Assembly: GCF_008041935.1 (NCBI RefSeq)
Contig: NZ_VKAC01000009.1
Location: forward strand, 124,001 to 188,000
Source: Quadrisphaera setariae
GTDB lineage: Bacteria > Actinomycetota > Actinomycetes > Actinomycetales > Quadrisphaeraceae
Reading direction: 5' to 3'
Length of the DNA: 64,000 nt
This document shows, in pieces, positions 30,112 through 37,052 of the stretch (its first letter is position 1; every line of letters starts with the position of its first letter). The position numbers were made by a program, and so were the translations under genes. Below the pieces are notes generated by a model that did no database searches, was not told where the DNA came from, and saw nothing but the letters and a program-made list of their open reading frames with translations.

Positions 30112-32676
30112 GTGAGAGCGATCCGACGGTTCACCGTCCGCACCGCCCTGCCGGAGCAGCTGGCACCCCTCGGCGAGCTGGCCACCAACCTGCGGTGGTC
30201 GTGGCACGCCCCGACCCAGGACCTCTTCGCGAGCCTCGACCCCGAGCGCTGGCGGGCCCTGCGGCACGACCCCGTCGCCCTGCTCGGCGCGCTGTCTCCC
30301 GAGCGCCTCGAGGAGCTGGCCGCCGACCGCTCCGTGGTGGCCGCCGTGGAGGCCGCCCAGGAGGACCTGCAGGCGTACCTCACCGGTGACCGCTGGTACC
30401 AGGAGGAGGTCGCGGCCCACGGGGGCCCGCAGGCCATCGCCTACTTCTCCCCGGAGTTCGGGATCACCTCGGTGCTGCCGCAGTACTCCGGCGGCCTGGG
30501 CATCCTCGCCGGCGACCACCTCAAGGCCGCCTCCGACCTCGGCGTCCCGATCGTCGGCGTGGGCCTGCTCTACAAGTCCGGCTACTTCAAGCAGGCCTTC
30601 TCCCGCGACGGCTGGCAGACAGAGACCTACCCGGTCTCCGACCCCGACGGGCTGCCGCTGACCCAGCTGCGCGAGGCCGACGGCACGCCCGCGGTCATCT
30701 CCCTGCCGCTGCCCCACGGCCGCACCCTCCTCGCGCACGTGTGGAAGGCCGACGTCGGCCGCGTCCCGCTGCTGCTGCTCGACTCCGACGTCACCGGCAA
30801 CGACGAGGCCGCCGCGAACGTCACCGACCGCCTCTACGGCGGCGGCGGGGACCACCGCCTCCAGCAGGAGCTGCTGCTCGGCGCCGGCGGCGTGCGCGCG
30901 CTGCGCCTGTGGTCGCGCCTGTCCGGCGCCCCGGAGCCGGCGGTCTACCACACCAACGAGGGGCACGCCGGCTTCCTCGGGGTGGAGCGGATCCGCGAGC
31001 TGACCGCCCAGGGCCTCACCTTCGACGAGGCCGTCGAGGCCGTCCGCGCCGCGACCGTCTTCACCACCCACACCCCGGTGCCCGCCGGCATCGACAGGTT
31101 CGGCCGCGACGCCGTGGCCGAGCACCTCGGCGGCTCCGGCTTCCTGGGCGACGTGCCGCTCGACAGCGTGCTCGCGCTCGGTGCCGAGGACTACGCCGGT
31201 GGCGACCCCTCGGTGTTCAACATGGCCGTCATGGGCTTCCGCCTGGCCCAGCGCGCCAACGGCGTGTCCGCCCTCCACGGCGAGGTCTCCCGCGGCATGT
31301 TCTCCGGCCTGTGGCCGGGCTTCGACGCCCAGGAGACCCCGATCACCTCCATCACCAACGGCGTCCACGCGCCCACCTGGGTGGACCGCAAGGTGGTCGA
31401 GCTGCTGGCCGCCTCGGGCGGTGGCGAGGACGCCTCCAGCCAGTCCGGTGGCGCCGCAGCCCTCGACGAGGGCGCGCTGTGGGCGCTGCGCGGTGAGCTG
31501 CGCGCCCAGCTGGTGGCCGACGCGCGCCGGCGGGTGCGCTCCTCCTGGCTGCGGCGCGGGGCCTCCCCGGCCGAGCTCGGCTGGGTGGACGACGCGCTCG
31601 ACCCCGACGTGCTCACCATCGGCTTCGCCCGCCGGGTGCCCACCTACAAGCGCCTCACGCTCATGCTGCGCGACCCGGAGCGCCTGAAGGCGCTGCTCAC
31701 CCACCCCGAGCGCCCGGTCCAGCTGGTCATCGCCGGCAAGAGCCACCCCGCCGACGACTCCGGCAAGCGGCTCCTGCAGCGCATGGTCCAGTTCGCCGAC
31801 GACGCCGGCGTGCGCCACCGCATCGTCGTCCTGCCCAACTACGACATCCGCATGGCGCAGACCATGTACCCGGGTGTCGACGTGTGGCTCAACAACCCCC
31901 TGCGACCCCTCGAGGCGTGCGGCACCTCCGGCATGAAGGCCGCCCTCAACGGCGGCCTCAACCTCTCGATCCTCGACGGCTGGTGGGACGAGTGGTTCGA
32001 CGGCGAGAACGGCTGGGCGATCCCCACGGCCGACGGCGTCGAGGACCCCGACCGCCGCGACGACCTCGAGGCCGCCGCCCTGTACGACCTCGTCGAGACG
32101 CAGGTGGCGCCGCGCTTCTACGACCGCGACGCCGACGGCCTGCCCGGCCGCTGGCTGGAGATGGTCAAGCACACCCTCGCCACCCTGGCGCCCAAGGTGC
32201 AGGCCACCCGCATGGTGCAGGACTACGTGAACACTCTCTACGTGCCAGCGGCCACCTCCGGCGCAGCGCTCGCGGCCGGGGACTTCGCGGGGGCCCGCGA
32301 CCTCGCCGCGTGGAAGGGCCGCGTCCGCGCGACCTGGGGCGGCGTGCGCGTCGACCACGTCGAGTCCGGTGGCGTCAGCGACTCCCCGGAGGTCGGCGAC
32401 GAGGTGCGCGTGGCCGCCTACGTCACCCTCGGGCAGCTCTCGCCGTCCGACGTCGAGGTGCAGGTGGTGCACGGCCGGGTGGACGTCGACGACGAGCTGC
32501 TCGAGACCTCCACCGCCCCGCTGGCGCTGGAGGAGAGCTACGAGGAGGGCCGGCACCTGTTCAGCGGCACCGTGGTGCTGCGCCGGTCCGGCGCCTTCGG
32601 CTACACCGTGCGCGTGCTGCCGCGCCACGGCGCGCAGGCCAGCTCCGCGGAGACCGCGCTCGTCACGAGCGCATGA
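30112..32676 (+). CDS. glgP: Alpha-glucan phosphorylase
   Basis: Releases glucose-1-phosphate from alpha-1,4-glucan ends using phosphate. The 854-residue protein belongs to the GT35 class without the long animal-type N-terminus (starts VRAIRRFTVRTALPEQLAPLGELATNLRWSW), common in actinobacteria. The PLP lysine is K609 in EACGTSGMKAALNGG. Other family motifs are YHTNEGHAGF and FTTHTPVPAG. In some actinobacteria this class makes maltose-1-phosphate metabolism links, but specificity cannot be read here. Confidence 0.95.
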   Translation: MRAIRRFTVRTALPEQLAPLGELATNLRWSWHAPTQDLFASLDPERWRALRHDPVALLGALSPERLEELAADRSVVAAVEAAQEDLQAYLTGDRWYQEEVAAHGGPQAIAYFSPEFGITSVLPQYSGGLGILAGDHLKAASDLGVPIVGVGLLYKSGYFKQAFSRDGWQTETYPVSDPDGLPLTQLREADGTPAVISLPLPHGRTLLAHVWKADVGRVPLLLLDSDVTGNDEAAANVTDRLYGGGGDHRLQQELLLGAGGVRALRLWSRLSGAPEPAVYHTNEGHAGFLGVERIRELTAQGLTFDEAVEAVRAATVFTTHTPVPAGIDRFGRDAVAEHLGGSGFLGDVPLDSVLALGAEDYAGGDPSVFNMAVMGFRLAQRANGVSALHGEVSRGMFSGLWPGFDAQETPITSITNGVHAPTWVDRKVVELLAASGGGEDASSQSGGAAALDEGALWALRGELRAQLVADARRRVRSSWLRRGASPAELGWVDDALDPDVLTIGFARRVPTYKRLTLMLRDPERLKALLTHPERPVQLVIAGKSHPADDSGKRLLQRMVQFADDAGVRHRIVVLPNYDIRMAQTMYPGVDVWLNNPLRPLEACGTSGMKAALNGGLNLSILDGWWDEWFDGENGWAIPTADGVEDPDRRDDLEAAALYDLVETQVAPRFYDRDADGLPGRWLEMVKHTLATLAPKVQATRMVQDYVNTLYVPAATSGAALAAGDFAGARDLAAWKGRVRATWGGVRVDHVESGGVSDSPEVGDEVRVAAYVTLGQLSPSDVEVQVVHGRVDVDDELLETSTAPLALEESYEEGRHLFSGTVVLRRSGAFGYTVRVLPRHGAQASSAETALVTSA

Positions 32677-32707
32677 CCAGCCGCTCCACCCCGTCGCTGG
32701 ACCGGCG

Positions 32708-33583
32708 GTGATCGACGTCCGCGGCCTGCGGCGCGCCTACCCGGGCGCTGCGGGTCGCGGGCCGGTCCAGGCGCTGGCGGGTCTCGACCTGCACGTGCCC
32801 GAGGGCAGCTTCACCAGCGTCATCGGGCCGAGCGGCTGCGGGAAGTCGACGCTGCTGCGCGCCGTCGCCGGCCTGGAGGACCCCGACGACGGCGAGGTGC
32901 TCGTCTGCGGGCGCCCGCCCGGTGCCGCCGCCGCGGACAAGGAGATCGGCCTGGTCCCGCAGACCCCGGCGCTGCTGCCGTGGCTGACCGTGCGCGGCAA
33001 CGTGGAGCTGCCGGCGCGGGTCAACCGCGCCGCCGACCGGCGCCGCAGCCGCGGTGGCGCCGCCGTCCAACGGGGCGACGCCGCCGAGGTGCTGCGCGAG
33101 GTGGGCCTCGGCCAGGTGCTGGACCGCTACCCCCACGAGCTGTCCGGTGGCATGCAGCAGCGCGTGGCCCTGGCCCGGGCGGTGGCGATGCGCCCGCGCG
33201 TGCTGCTGCTCGACGAGCCGTTCAGCGCCGTCGACGAGATCACCCGCGAGGCGCTGCGGCGCCAGCTGCTGGCGCTGTGGGAGCACGTGCGCACCACCGT
33301 GCTCTTCGTGACGCATTCGGTGCGGGAGGCCGTGGTGCTGTCCGACACGGTGGTGGTGATGGCGGGGCCTCCGGGCCGGGTCGTCGACGTGGTCGACGTC
33401 GGTCTGCCGCGCCCCCGCGCCGGTGCCGACCTCGGTGGACCGGCGATGCACGCCGTGGAGGACCGGCTGCGCCGCGAGCTGGCCGCCGCCTGGGCCGCCG
33501 GCACCCCCGACGGCGCTCCCGCCGGGTTCCCGGAGACCCCGGCCGCCCCTTCCGCGCCCGAGCCGCCGGGGGGCCTGCGGTGA
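32708..33583 (+). CDS. ABC transporter ATPase, nitrate/sulfonate/NMT1 type
   Basis: 291-residue ATPase with Walker A GPSGCGKST (about 40-48), a Q-loop VPQTPALLPWLTV, signature LSGGMQQRVALARA, Walker B VLLLDEPFSAVD and the switch histidine in FVTHSVREA. It resembles SsuB/TauB/ThiZ ATPases. The first start with support is the GTG at 32708; the gap to glgP is only 31 bases, so read-through from glgP is possible. The stop overlaps the permease GTG by 4 bases. A Pro/Ala-rich tail after about residue 255 is unusual but probably neutral. Confidence 0.9.
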   Translation: MIDVRGLRRAYPGAAGRGPVQALAGLDLHVPEGSFTSVIGPSGCGKSTLLRAVAGLEDPDDGEVLVCGRPPGAAAADKEIGLVPQTPALLPWLTVRGNVELPARVNRAADRRRSRGGAAVQRGDAAEVLREVGLGQVLDRYPHELSGGMQQRVALARAVAMRPRVLLLDEPFSAVDEITREALRRQLLALWEHVRTTVLFVTHSVREAVVLSDTVVVMAGPPGRVVDVVDVGLPRPRAGADLGGPAMHAVEDRLRRELAAAWAAGTPDGAPAGFPETPAAPSAPEPPGGLR

Positions 33584-34359
33584 GCCGCTGGTGGCGCCCC
33601 GCCGTCTGGGCGCCCGCCGCGGTCGCGCTGCTCGTGCTCGCCGCGGCGTGGCAGCTGCTGGCCTCCCACCTCGTCGCGCGCGGGCAGACCTACCTCCTGC
33701 CGCTGCCCGGTGACGTGCTCGCCGCGCTGGCCGGCTCACCGCAGACCTACCTGTCCGACGCCTGGACCACCCTCTCGACGGCGCTGCTCGGCGTGGCGCT
33801 GGGCGGGGTGCTGGCCGCGGTGCTCGCCGTGGTGCTCAGCGAGGTGCCGCTGCTGGCCCGGGCGGTGCTGCCGCTGGCCGTGGTCCTCAACACGACGCCC
33901 GTGGTGGCCTTCGCCCCGGCGCTGGTGGTGGCGTTCGGGTTCGGTCGCACGCCGAAGGTCCTGGTCACCGCCGTCGTCGTCTTCTTCCCGGTGCTCGTCA
34001 CCCTGCTGCAGGGCCTGCGCGCCGCCCCTCCGGACGCGCTCATGGTGCTGCGCTCGCTGCGCGCCTCCCGCGCCGAGGTCCTCTGGCGCCTCAGGCTGCC
34101 CTCGGCGCTGCCCTCGCTGTTCACCGCGCTGCGCGTGGTGCTGCCGCTGTCCGTGGTCGGAGCCGTGGTGGCGGAGTTCGTGGCGGCGGGCTCCTCCTCG
34201 GGGCTCGGCACGCTCATCACCACCTCCGCGGCCAGCTACCAGCTGGCGCCCGTGTACGCGGCGATCATCGTGCTGGCGGTCATGGGCGTGGCGCTGCTCG
34301 GAGCCGTGGTGGCCGTGGAGCGGCGCGTCCTGGCGCGCTACGCGCCCGGCCGCCGCTGA
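33580..34359 (+). CDS. ABC transporter permease, nitrate/sulfonate/NMT1 type
   Basis: 259-residue permease with six hydrophobic segments and a BPD_transp_1-type coupling loop around LMVLRSLRASRAEVLWRLRLPSALPSLFTALR. It partners the ATPase whose gene it overlaps. The matching binding-protein gene is 1.5 kb downstream rather than adjacent. Substrate cannot be told; relatives carry alkanesulfonates, taurine or thiamine-pyrimidine precursors. Confidence 0.9.
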   Translation: MSRWWRPAVWAPAAVALLVLAAAWQLLASHLVARGQTYLLPLPGDVLAALAGSPQTYLSDAWTTLSTALLGVALGGVLAAVLAVVLSEVPLLARAVLPLAVVLNTTPVVAFAPALVVAFGFGRTPKVLVTAVVVFFPVLVTLLQGLRAAPPDALMVLRSLRASRAEVLWRLRLPSALPSLFTALRVVLPLSVVGAVVAEFVAAGSSSGLGTLITTSAASYQLAPVYAAIIVLAVMGVALLGAVVAVERRVLARYAPGRR

Positions 34360-34390
34360 CCCGTCGATGGCTCGCCGCCGGTCAGGAGGC

Positions 34391-34468
34391 GTGACGGCCG
34401 ACGTGCAGAACCCCGCCGGAAGGGGTGCTGGGGCCTCCCCGGCGCCGGTTCTGCACGTCCGACGTCAC
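34391..34468. repeat. 22-bp imperfect inverted repeat
   Basis: Arms at 34391-34412 and 34447-34468 match except at about three positions and are separated by 34 G/C-rich bases that can pair further. The inner 13 bases of each arm (GACGTGCAGAACC and its complement) are perfect. It lies 31 bases after the permease stop and 35 bases before the kinase-like gene, so it may be a terminator, or one edge of the inserted block. Confidence 0.75.
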
Positions 34469-34503
34469 ACCCGGCGTGTCTCCGACCGAGACAGGAGCGG
34501 TGC

Positions 34504-35169
34504 ATGAGCGCGGACGCACGAGGGCTCGGGCACGTGCGCTGGCTGGGCGGAGGCACTGGCGCTGCGAAGAGCTCGGTCTCGCGGGCGCTGGCGGTGCGGC
34601 ACCCGGAGCTCGTCGTGGTCGACACCGACGCGCTCATGGCCGACCACGCCCGCCGCGCCGACCCGGCCACCGCCCCGGCGCTGACGCGGTTCGCCGCCGC
34701 GACGATGGACGAGCGCTGGCTCGGCACGAGTCCGCGGCAGATGCTCGAGGACCTCCACTGGTACCGCGGGGAGGCGTTCGACCTGCTCCTGGCCGACGTC
34801 GCCGCGCTGCCCGACGACCGGCCGGTGCTCGTGGAGGGTTTCCGCCTGCTGCCGGAGCTGGTGGCGCCGCTGCTGGCCTCGCCGTCCCACGCGCTGTGGC
34901 TGCTGCCGACACCGGCGTTCCGCCGGCGCGCGTTCACCGAGCGGGGCTCGCTGGATGACGTCGCGGGGCGCACCAGCGACCCGCCGCGAGCGCTCGCGAA
35001 CCTCTTGGAGCGCGACGCGCTCTTCACCGAACGGCTGCGTGCGCAGTGCTCTGACTTGGGGCTCCCTGCGCTGGAGGTGGACGGCGCAGCACCCCTGGAG
35101 GCGCTCGTGGACCGCGTGGGCGCGGCGCTCTGGACCGGTGGCGCGCCGAGGTCTACCGTCCGGACATGA
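34504..35169 (+). CDS. P-loop kinase-like protein, unknown substrate
   Basis: 221 residues. The N-terminal motif GGGTGAAKSSVSRAL (about 15-29) is a Walker A variant with Ala where the usual Gly precedes Lys (G-x4-A-K-S). VVVDTDALMADH follows as in nucleotide and small-molecule kinases, and later come PVLVEGFRLLPELV and a lid-like Arg-rich segment PTPAFRRRAFTERG. It resembles AAA/CPT-like kinases, but no family is certain. The ATG has AGGAGCG upstream. Its stop overlaps the ATG of the next small gene. Confidence 0.65.
   Translation: MSADARGLGHVRWLGGGTGAAKSSVSRALAVRHPELVVVDTDALMADHARRADPATAPALTRFAAATMDERWLGTSPRQMLEDLHWYRGEAFDLLLADVAALPDDRPVLVEGFRLLPELVAPLLASPSHALWLLPTPAFRRRAFTERGSLDDVAGRTSDPPRALANLLERDALFTERLRAQCSDLGLPALEVDGAAPLEALVDRVGAALWTGGAPRSTVRT
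35154..35159 (+). promoter_or_regulatory. Candidate leaderless -10 element of small paralog A
   Basis: TACCGT ends 6 bases before the ATG at 35166. It sits inside the end of the kinase-like gene. Paralog B has TAGCGT at the identical distance in the same GGTCTA context. Confidence 0.5.
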
Positions 35170-35393
35170 AGATCGCGTCGACACTGGTCAGGGCTCTGAT
35201 CGCGCTCCCGCGGCGCGTGGGCGCGTACGCGTTCGGCATCGTCTTCGGCTTCCCCGACGAGCGCCGCTACGGCAACAACCCCGGCTACCGCAACGAGACG
35301 GCGAGCTCGCGGAGCTCCACCGACGCCCAGGTCGGTGACGCGCACCTGCGCGCGGTGGCCACGGCGATCGCGGCGGGCTCCGCAAGCTCCTGA
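35166..35393 (+). CDS. Small protein of unknown family, tandem paralog A
   Basis: 75 residues: MKIASTLVRALIALPRRVGA leads into YAFGIVFGFPDERRYGNNPG and a Ser/Thr-rich variable tail. The first 37 residues are nearly identical to the protein at 35543-35773. The N-terminus is amphipathic or hydrophobic with a PRR break, perhaps membrane-associated. No known family is recognised. Paralogy with the next gene, conserved protein sequence against changed third positions, and matched upstream hexamers argue that it is a real gene. Confidence 0.65.
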   Translation: MKIASTLVRALIALPRRVGAYAFGIVFGFPDERRYGNNPGYRNETASSRSSTDAQVGDAHLRAVATAIAAGSASS

Positions 35394-35420
35394 CGGCCGG
35401 CCCGAGCACCGTCTCCGAGG

Positions 35421-35465
35421 TGCAGCCCAGGGCCAGGATCGACCGGATCCTGACCCTGGACTGCG
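35421..35465. repeat. Palindromic element, copy 1
   Basis: Arms 35421-35440 and 35446-35465 form a 20-bp stem with two mismatches and one wobble around a 5-base loop. The core is CCAGGGCCAGGATC paired with GATCCTGACCCTGG. It stands 28 bases after paralog A and aligns base for base with copy 2, including the flank GTCTCCGAGGTGCAGC. It may act as a terminator. Confidence 0.8.
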
Positions 35466-35530
35466 CCACGGAGGTCTGGCGCGGGGGGCTGCGTGCGCGC
35501 GGCGCTCTGGACGACAGGGAAGGCCGGGTC

Positions 35531-35536
35531 TAGCGT
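35531..35536 (+). promoter_or_regulatory. Candidate leaderless -10 element of small paralog B
   Basis: TAGCGT ends 6 bases before the ATG at 35543, at the same spacing as the element before paralog A. Confidence 0.5.
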
Positions 35537-35542
35537 CCCGAC

Positions 35543-35773
35543 ATGACGATCGCGTCGGCAGTGCTCAGGGCTCTCGTCGCGCTTCCCCGGCGGGCGGGCG
35601 CCTACGCGTTCGGCATCGTCTTCGGCTTCCCGGACGAGCGCATGCGCGGCAACTACCCGAACTGCGCGGGTGGCCCCGGGAACCGGACCGCCGAGCGCGC
35701 GGACCTGCAGTCAGGAGACGCGGAGCGGCGCGCCCTCGCGACGCAGTGGATGACCGGCGGCACCACCAGCTGA
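35543..35773 (+). CDS. Small protein of unknown family, tandem paralog B
   Basis: 76 residues, starting MTIASAVLRALVALPRRAGA then YAFGIVFGFPDERMRGN. The N-terminal half matches paralog A almost residue for residue, while the C-terminal half (NRTAERADLQSGDAERRALATQ) has diverged. The two genes with their flanks form a tandem duplication of roughly 375 bp. Function is unknown. Confidence 0.65.
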   Translation: MTIASAVLRALVALPRRAGAYAFGIVFGFPDERMRGNYPNCAGGPGNRTAERADLQSGDAERRALATQWMTGGTTS

Positions 35774-35790
35774 GCCGGTCGTCTCCGCGG

Positions 35791-35835
35791 TGCAGCTCAG
35801 GGTCAGAGACGCGTCGTTCCTGACCCTGGAGTGCA
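35791..35835. repeat. Palindromic element, copy 2
   Basis: Arms 35791-35806 and 35820-35835 form an imperfect stem (core CTCAGGGTCAG with CTGACCCTGGAG). It stands 17 bases after paralog B and has the same length and flanks as copy 1. Together with copy 3 after ilvC it defines a dispersed family in this window. Confidence 0.75.
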
Positions 35836-35900
35836 CCACGAGGGCGCGACCGCGACCTGTCGGGGACCGACTGGAGGCGCCAGGCCCGACAATCGGCGGT

Positions 35901-37052
35901 GTGACCACGCTCCGACGCCGCTCGCGGCTGGCCGCGCTGGCGGCCGCCTGCACCGCCGTGCTCCTGCTGTCCGCCTGCGCGGGCTCCTCTGACGGACCGT
36001 CCGGACCCGGCGGGTCTGCCTCGGCCTCGGGCAGCGGCGTCGTCGACGCCGACCGCTGCGCGAAGAACCGCGACGCGGGCACGGTCACCTACCTCACCGG
36101 GTACCAGTACCAGGCCTCCACGACGATCCTCGAGGCCGTCGCCGCGGAGTCGATGGGGTTCTTCGACGACGTCTGCCTCGACGTGACGCTCCAGCCCGGC
36201 AGCGGTGACACCGCCCAGGGCGCGCAGCTCACCGCCGCGGGCCGGGCGCAGCTGTCCGGCGTCGGCAGCGCGGCGGAGGCGATGCTCGCGGTGGCCGGGG
36301 GAGCTGACGTCGTCGGCGTCGCGACCTTCGGCCACGTGCCGATCGCCACCCTCATGACCGAGCCGAGCGTCACCGACCTCAAGCAGCTCGACGGCACCAC
36401 CCTCGGCCACAAGGGGAGCCTGCCCGCACCCCTGCGCGCCATGCTCGTCAGCGCCGGCGTCGACCTCGGCTCGATCACCCAGGTGAAGGTCGGCTACGAC
36501 CCGACCGTGCTCGTGCGCGGCCAGGTGCAGTCGCTCACCGGCTACAAGTCCAACGAACCGCTCACGCTGGCCGCCGCGGGCGACCAGGTCACGCAGTGGA
36601 ACCCCGAGGACTACGGGGTGACCGGCTCCTTCGGGCAGCTCATCGCCAACCCCGCCTTCGCGAAGGCCCACCCCACCGCCGTGCAGGACTTCGTCCGGGC
36701 GCTGCTGCACGCCCACGAGGTCTGCCAGACCCAGCTGCAGCAGTGCGTGCAGGCGGCCGCGGAGAAGTCCGGCAGCGGCTTCGACGTGACCCACAACGAG
36801 CAGGTGTTCACCACCGAGTCGAAGCTCGTCGCGGACTCCACCCCCGCGGGGCAGCCGATCGGCTTCGTCGACCCGGCCGCCCTGACCGCGGAGGGCCAGG
36901 TGCTGGTCGGGTCCGGTGAGCTCGAGAGCGTCCCGGACCCGGCCAGCGTCTTCGACGACTCCTACCTGCGCGCCGTGGTCGGCGCCGACGGAGCGGTGCT
37001 CTGGCCCGCAGCCGGCTCCACGGCGGCGGAGGCGTCGCCGTCGTCGTCCTGA
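35901..37052 (+). CDS. ABC transporter substrate-binding lipoprotein, NMT1/THI5-like
   Basis: 383 residues with a lipoprotein signal (lipid-bearing Cys at 26 in LLLSACAG). The mature protein has the NMT1-like periplasmic-binding pattern: TYLTGYQYQASTTILEAVAAESMGFFDD near the start, and AQLSGVGSAAEAMLAVAGGADVVGVATFG. It is probably the receptor for the ATPase and permease at 32.7-34.4 kb. The GTG start gives a standard signal peptide. GACAAT ends 7 bases upstream and could be a -10. The last 91 bases overlap the convergent glgX end. Confidence 0.88.
   Translation: MTTLRRRSRLAALAAACTAVLLLSACAGSSDGPSGPGGSASASGSGVVDADRCAKNRDAGTVTYLTGYQYQASTTILEAVAAESMGFFDDVCLDVTLQPGSGDTAQGAQLTAAGRAQLSGVGSAAEAMLAVAGGADVVGVATFGHVPIATLMTEPSVTDLKQLDGTTLGHKGSLPAPLRAMLVSAGVDLGSITQVKVGYDPTVLVRGQVQSLTGYKSNEPLTLAAAGDQVTQWNPEDYGVTGSFGQLIANPAFAKAHPTAVQDFVRALLHAHEVCQTQLQQCVQAAAEKSGSGFDVTHNEQVFTTESKLVADSTPAGQPIGFVDPAALTAEGQVLVGSGELESVPDPASVFDDSYLRAVVGADGAVLWPAAGSTAAEASPSSS

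Noticed and set aside
32677-35900. Thiamine riboswitch expected for a THI5-like importer
   Set aside because: No conserved TPP aptamer segments such as CUGAGA and the paired GG-rich arm were found before the ATPase or the binding-protein gene, so a thiamine-precursor role is not assigned.
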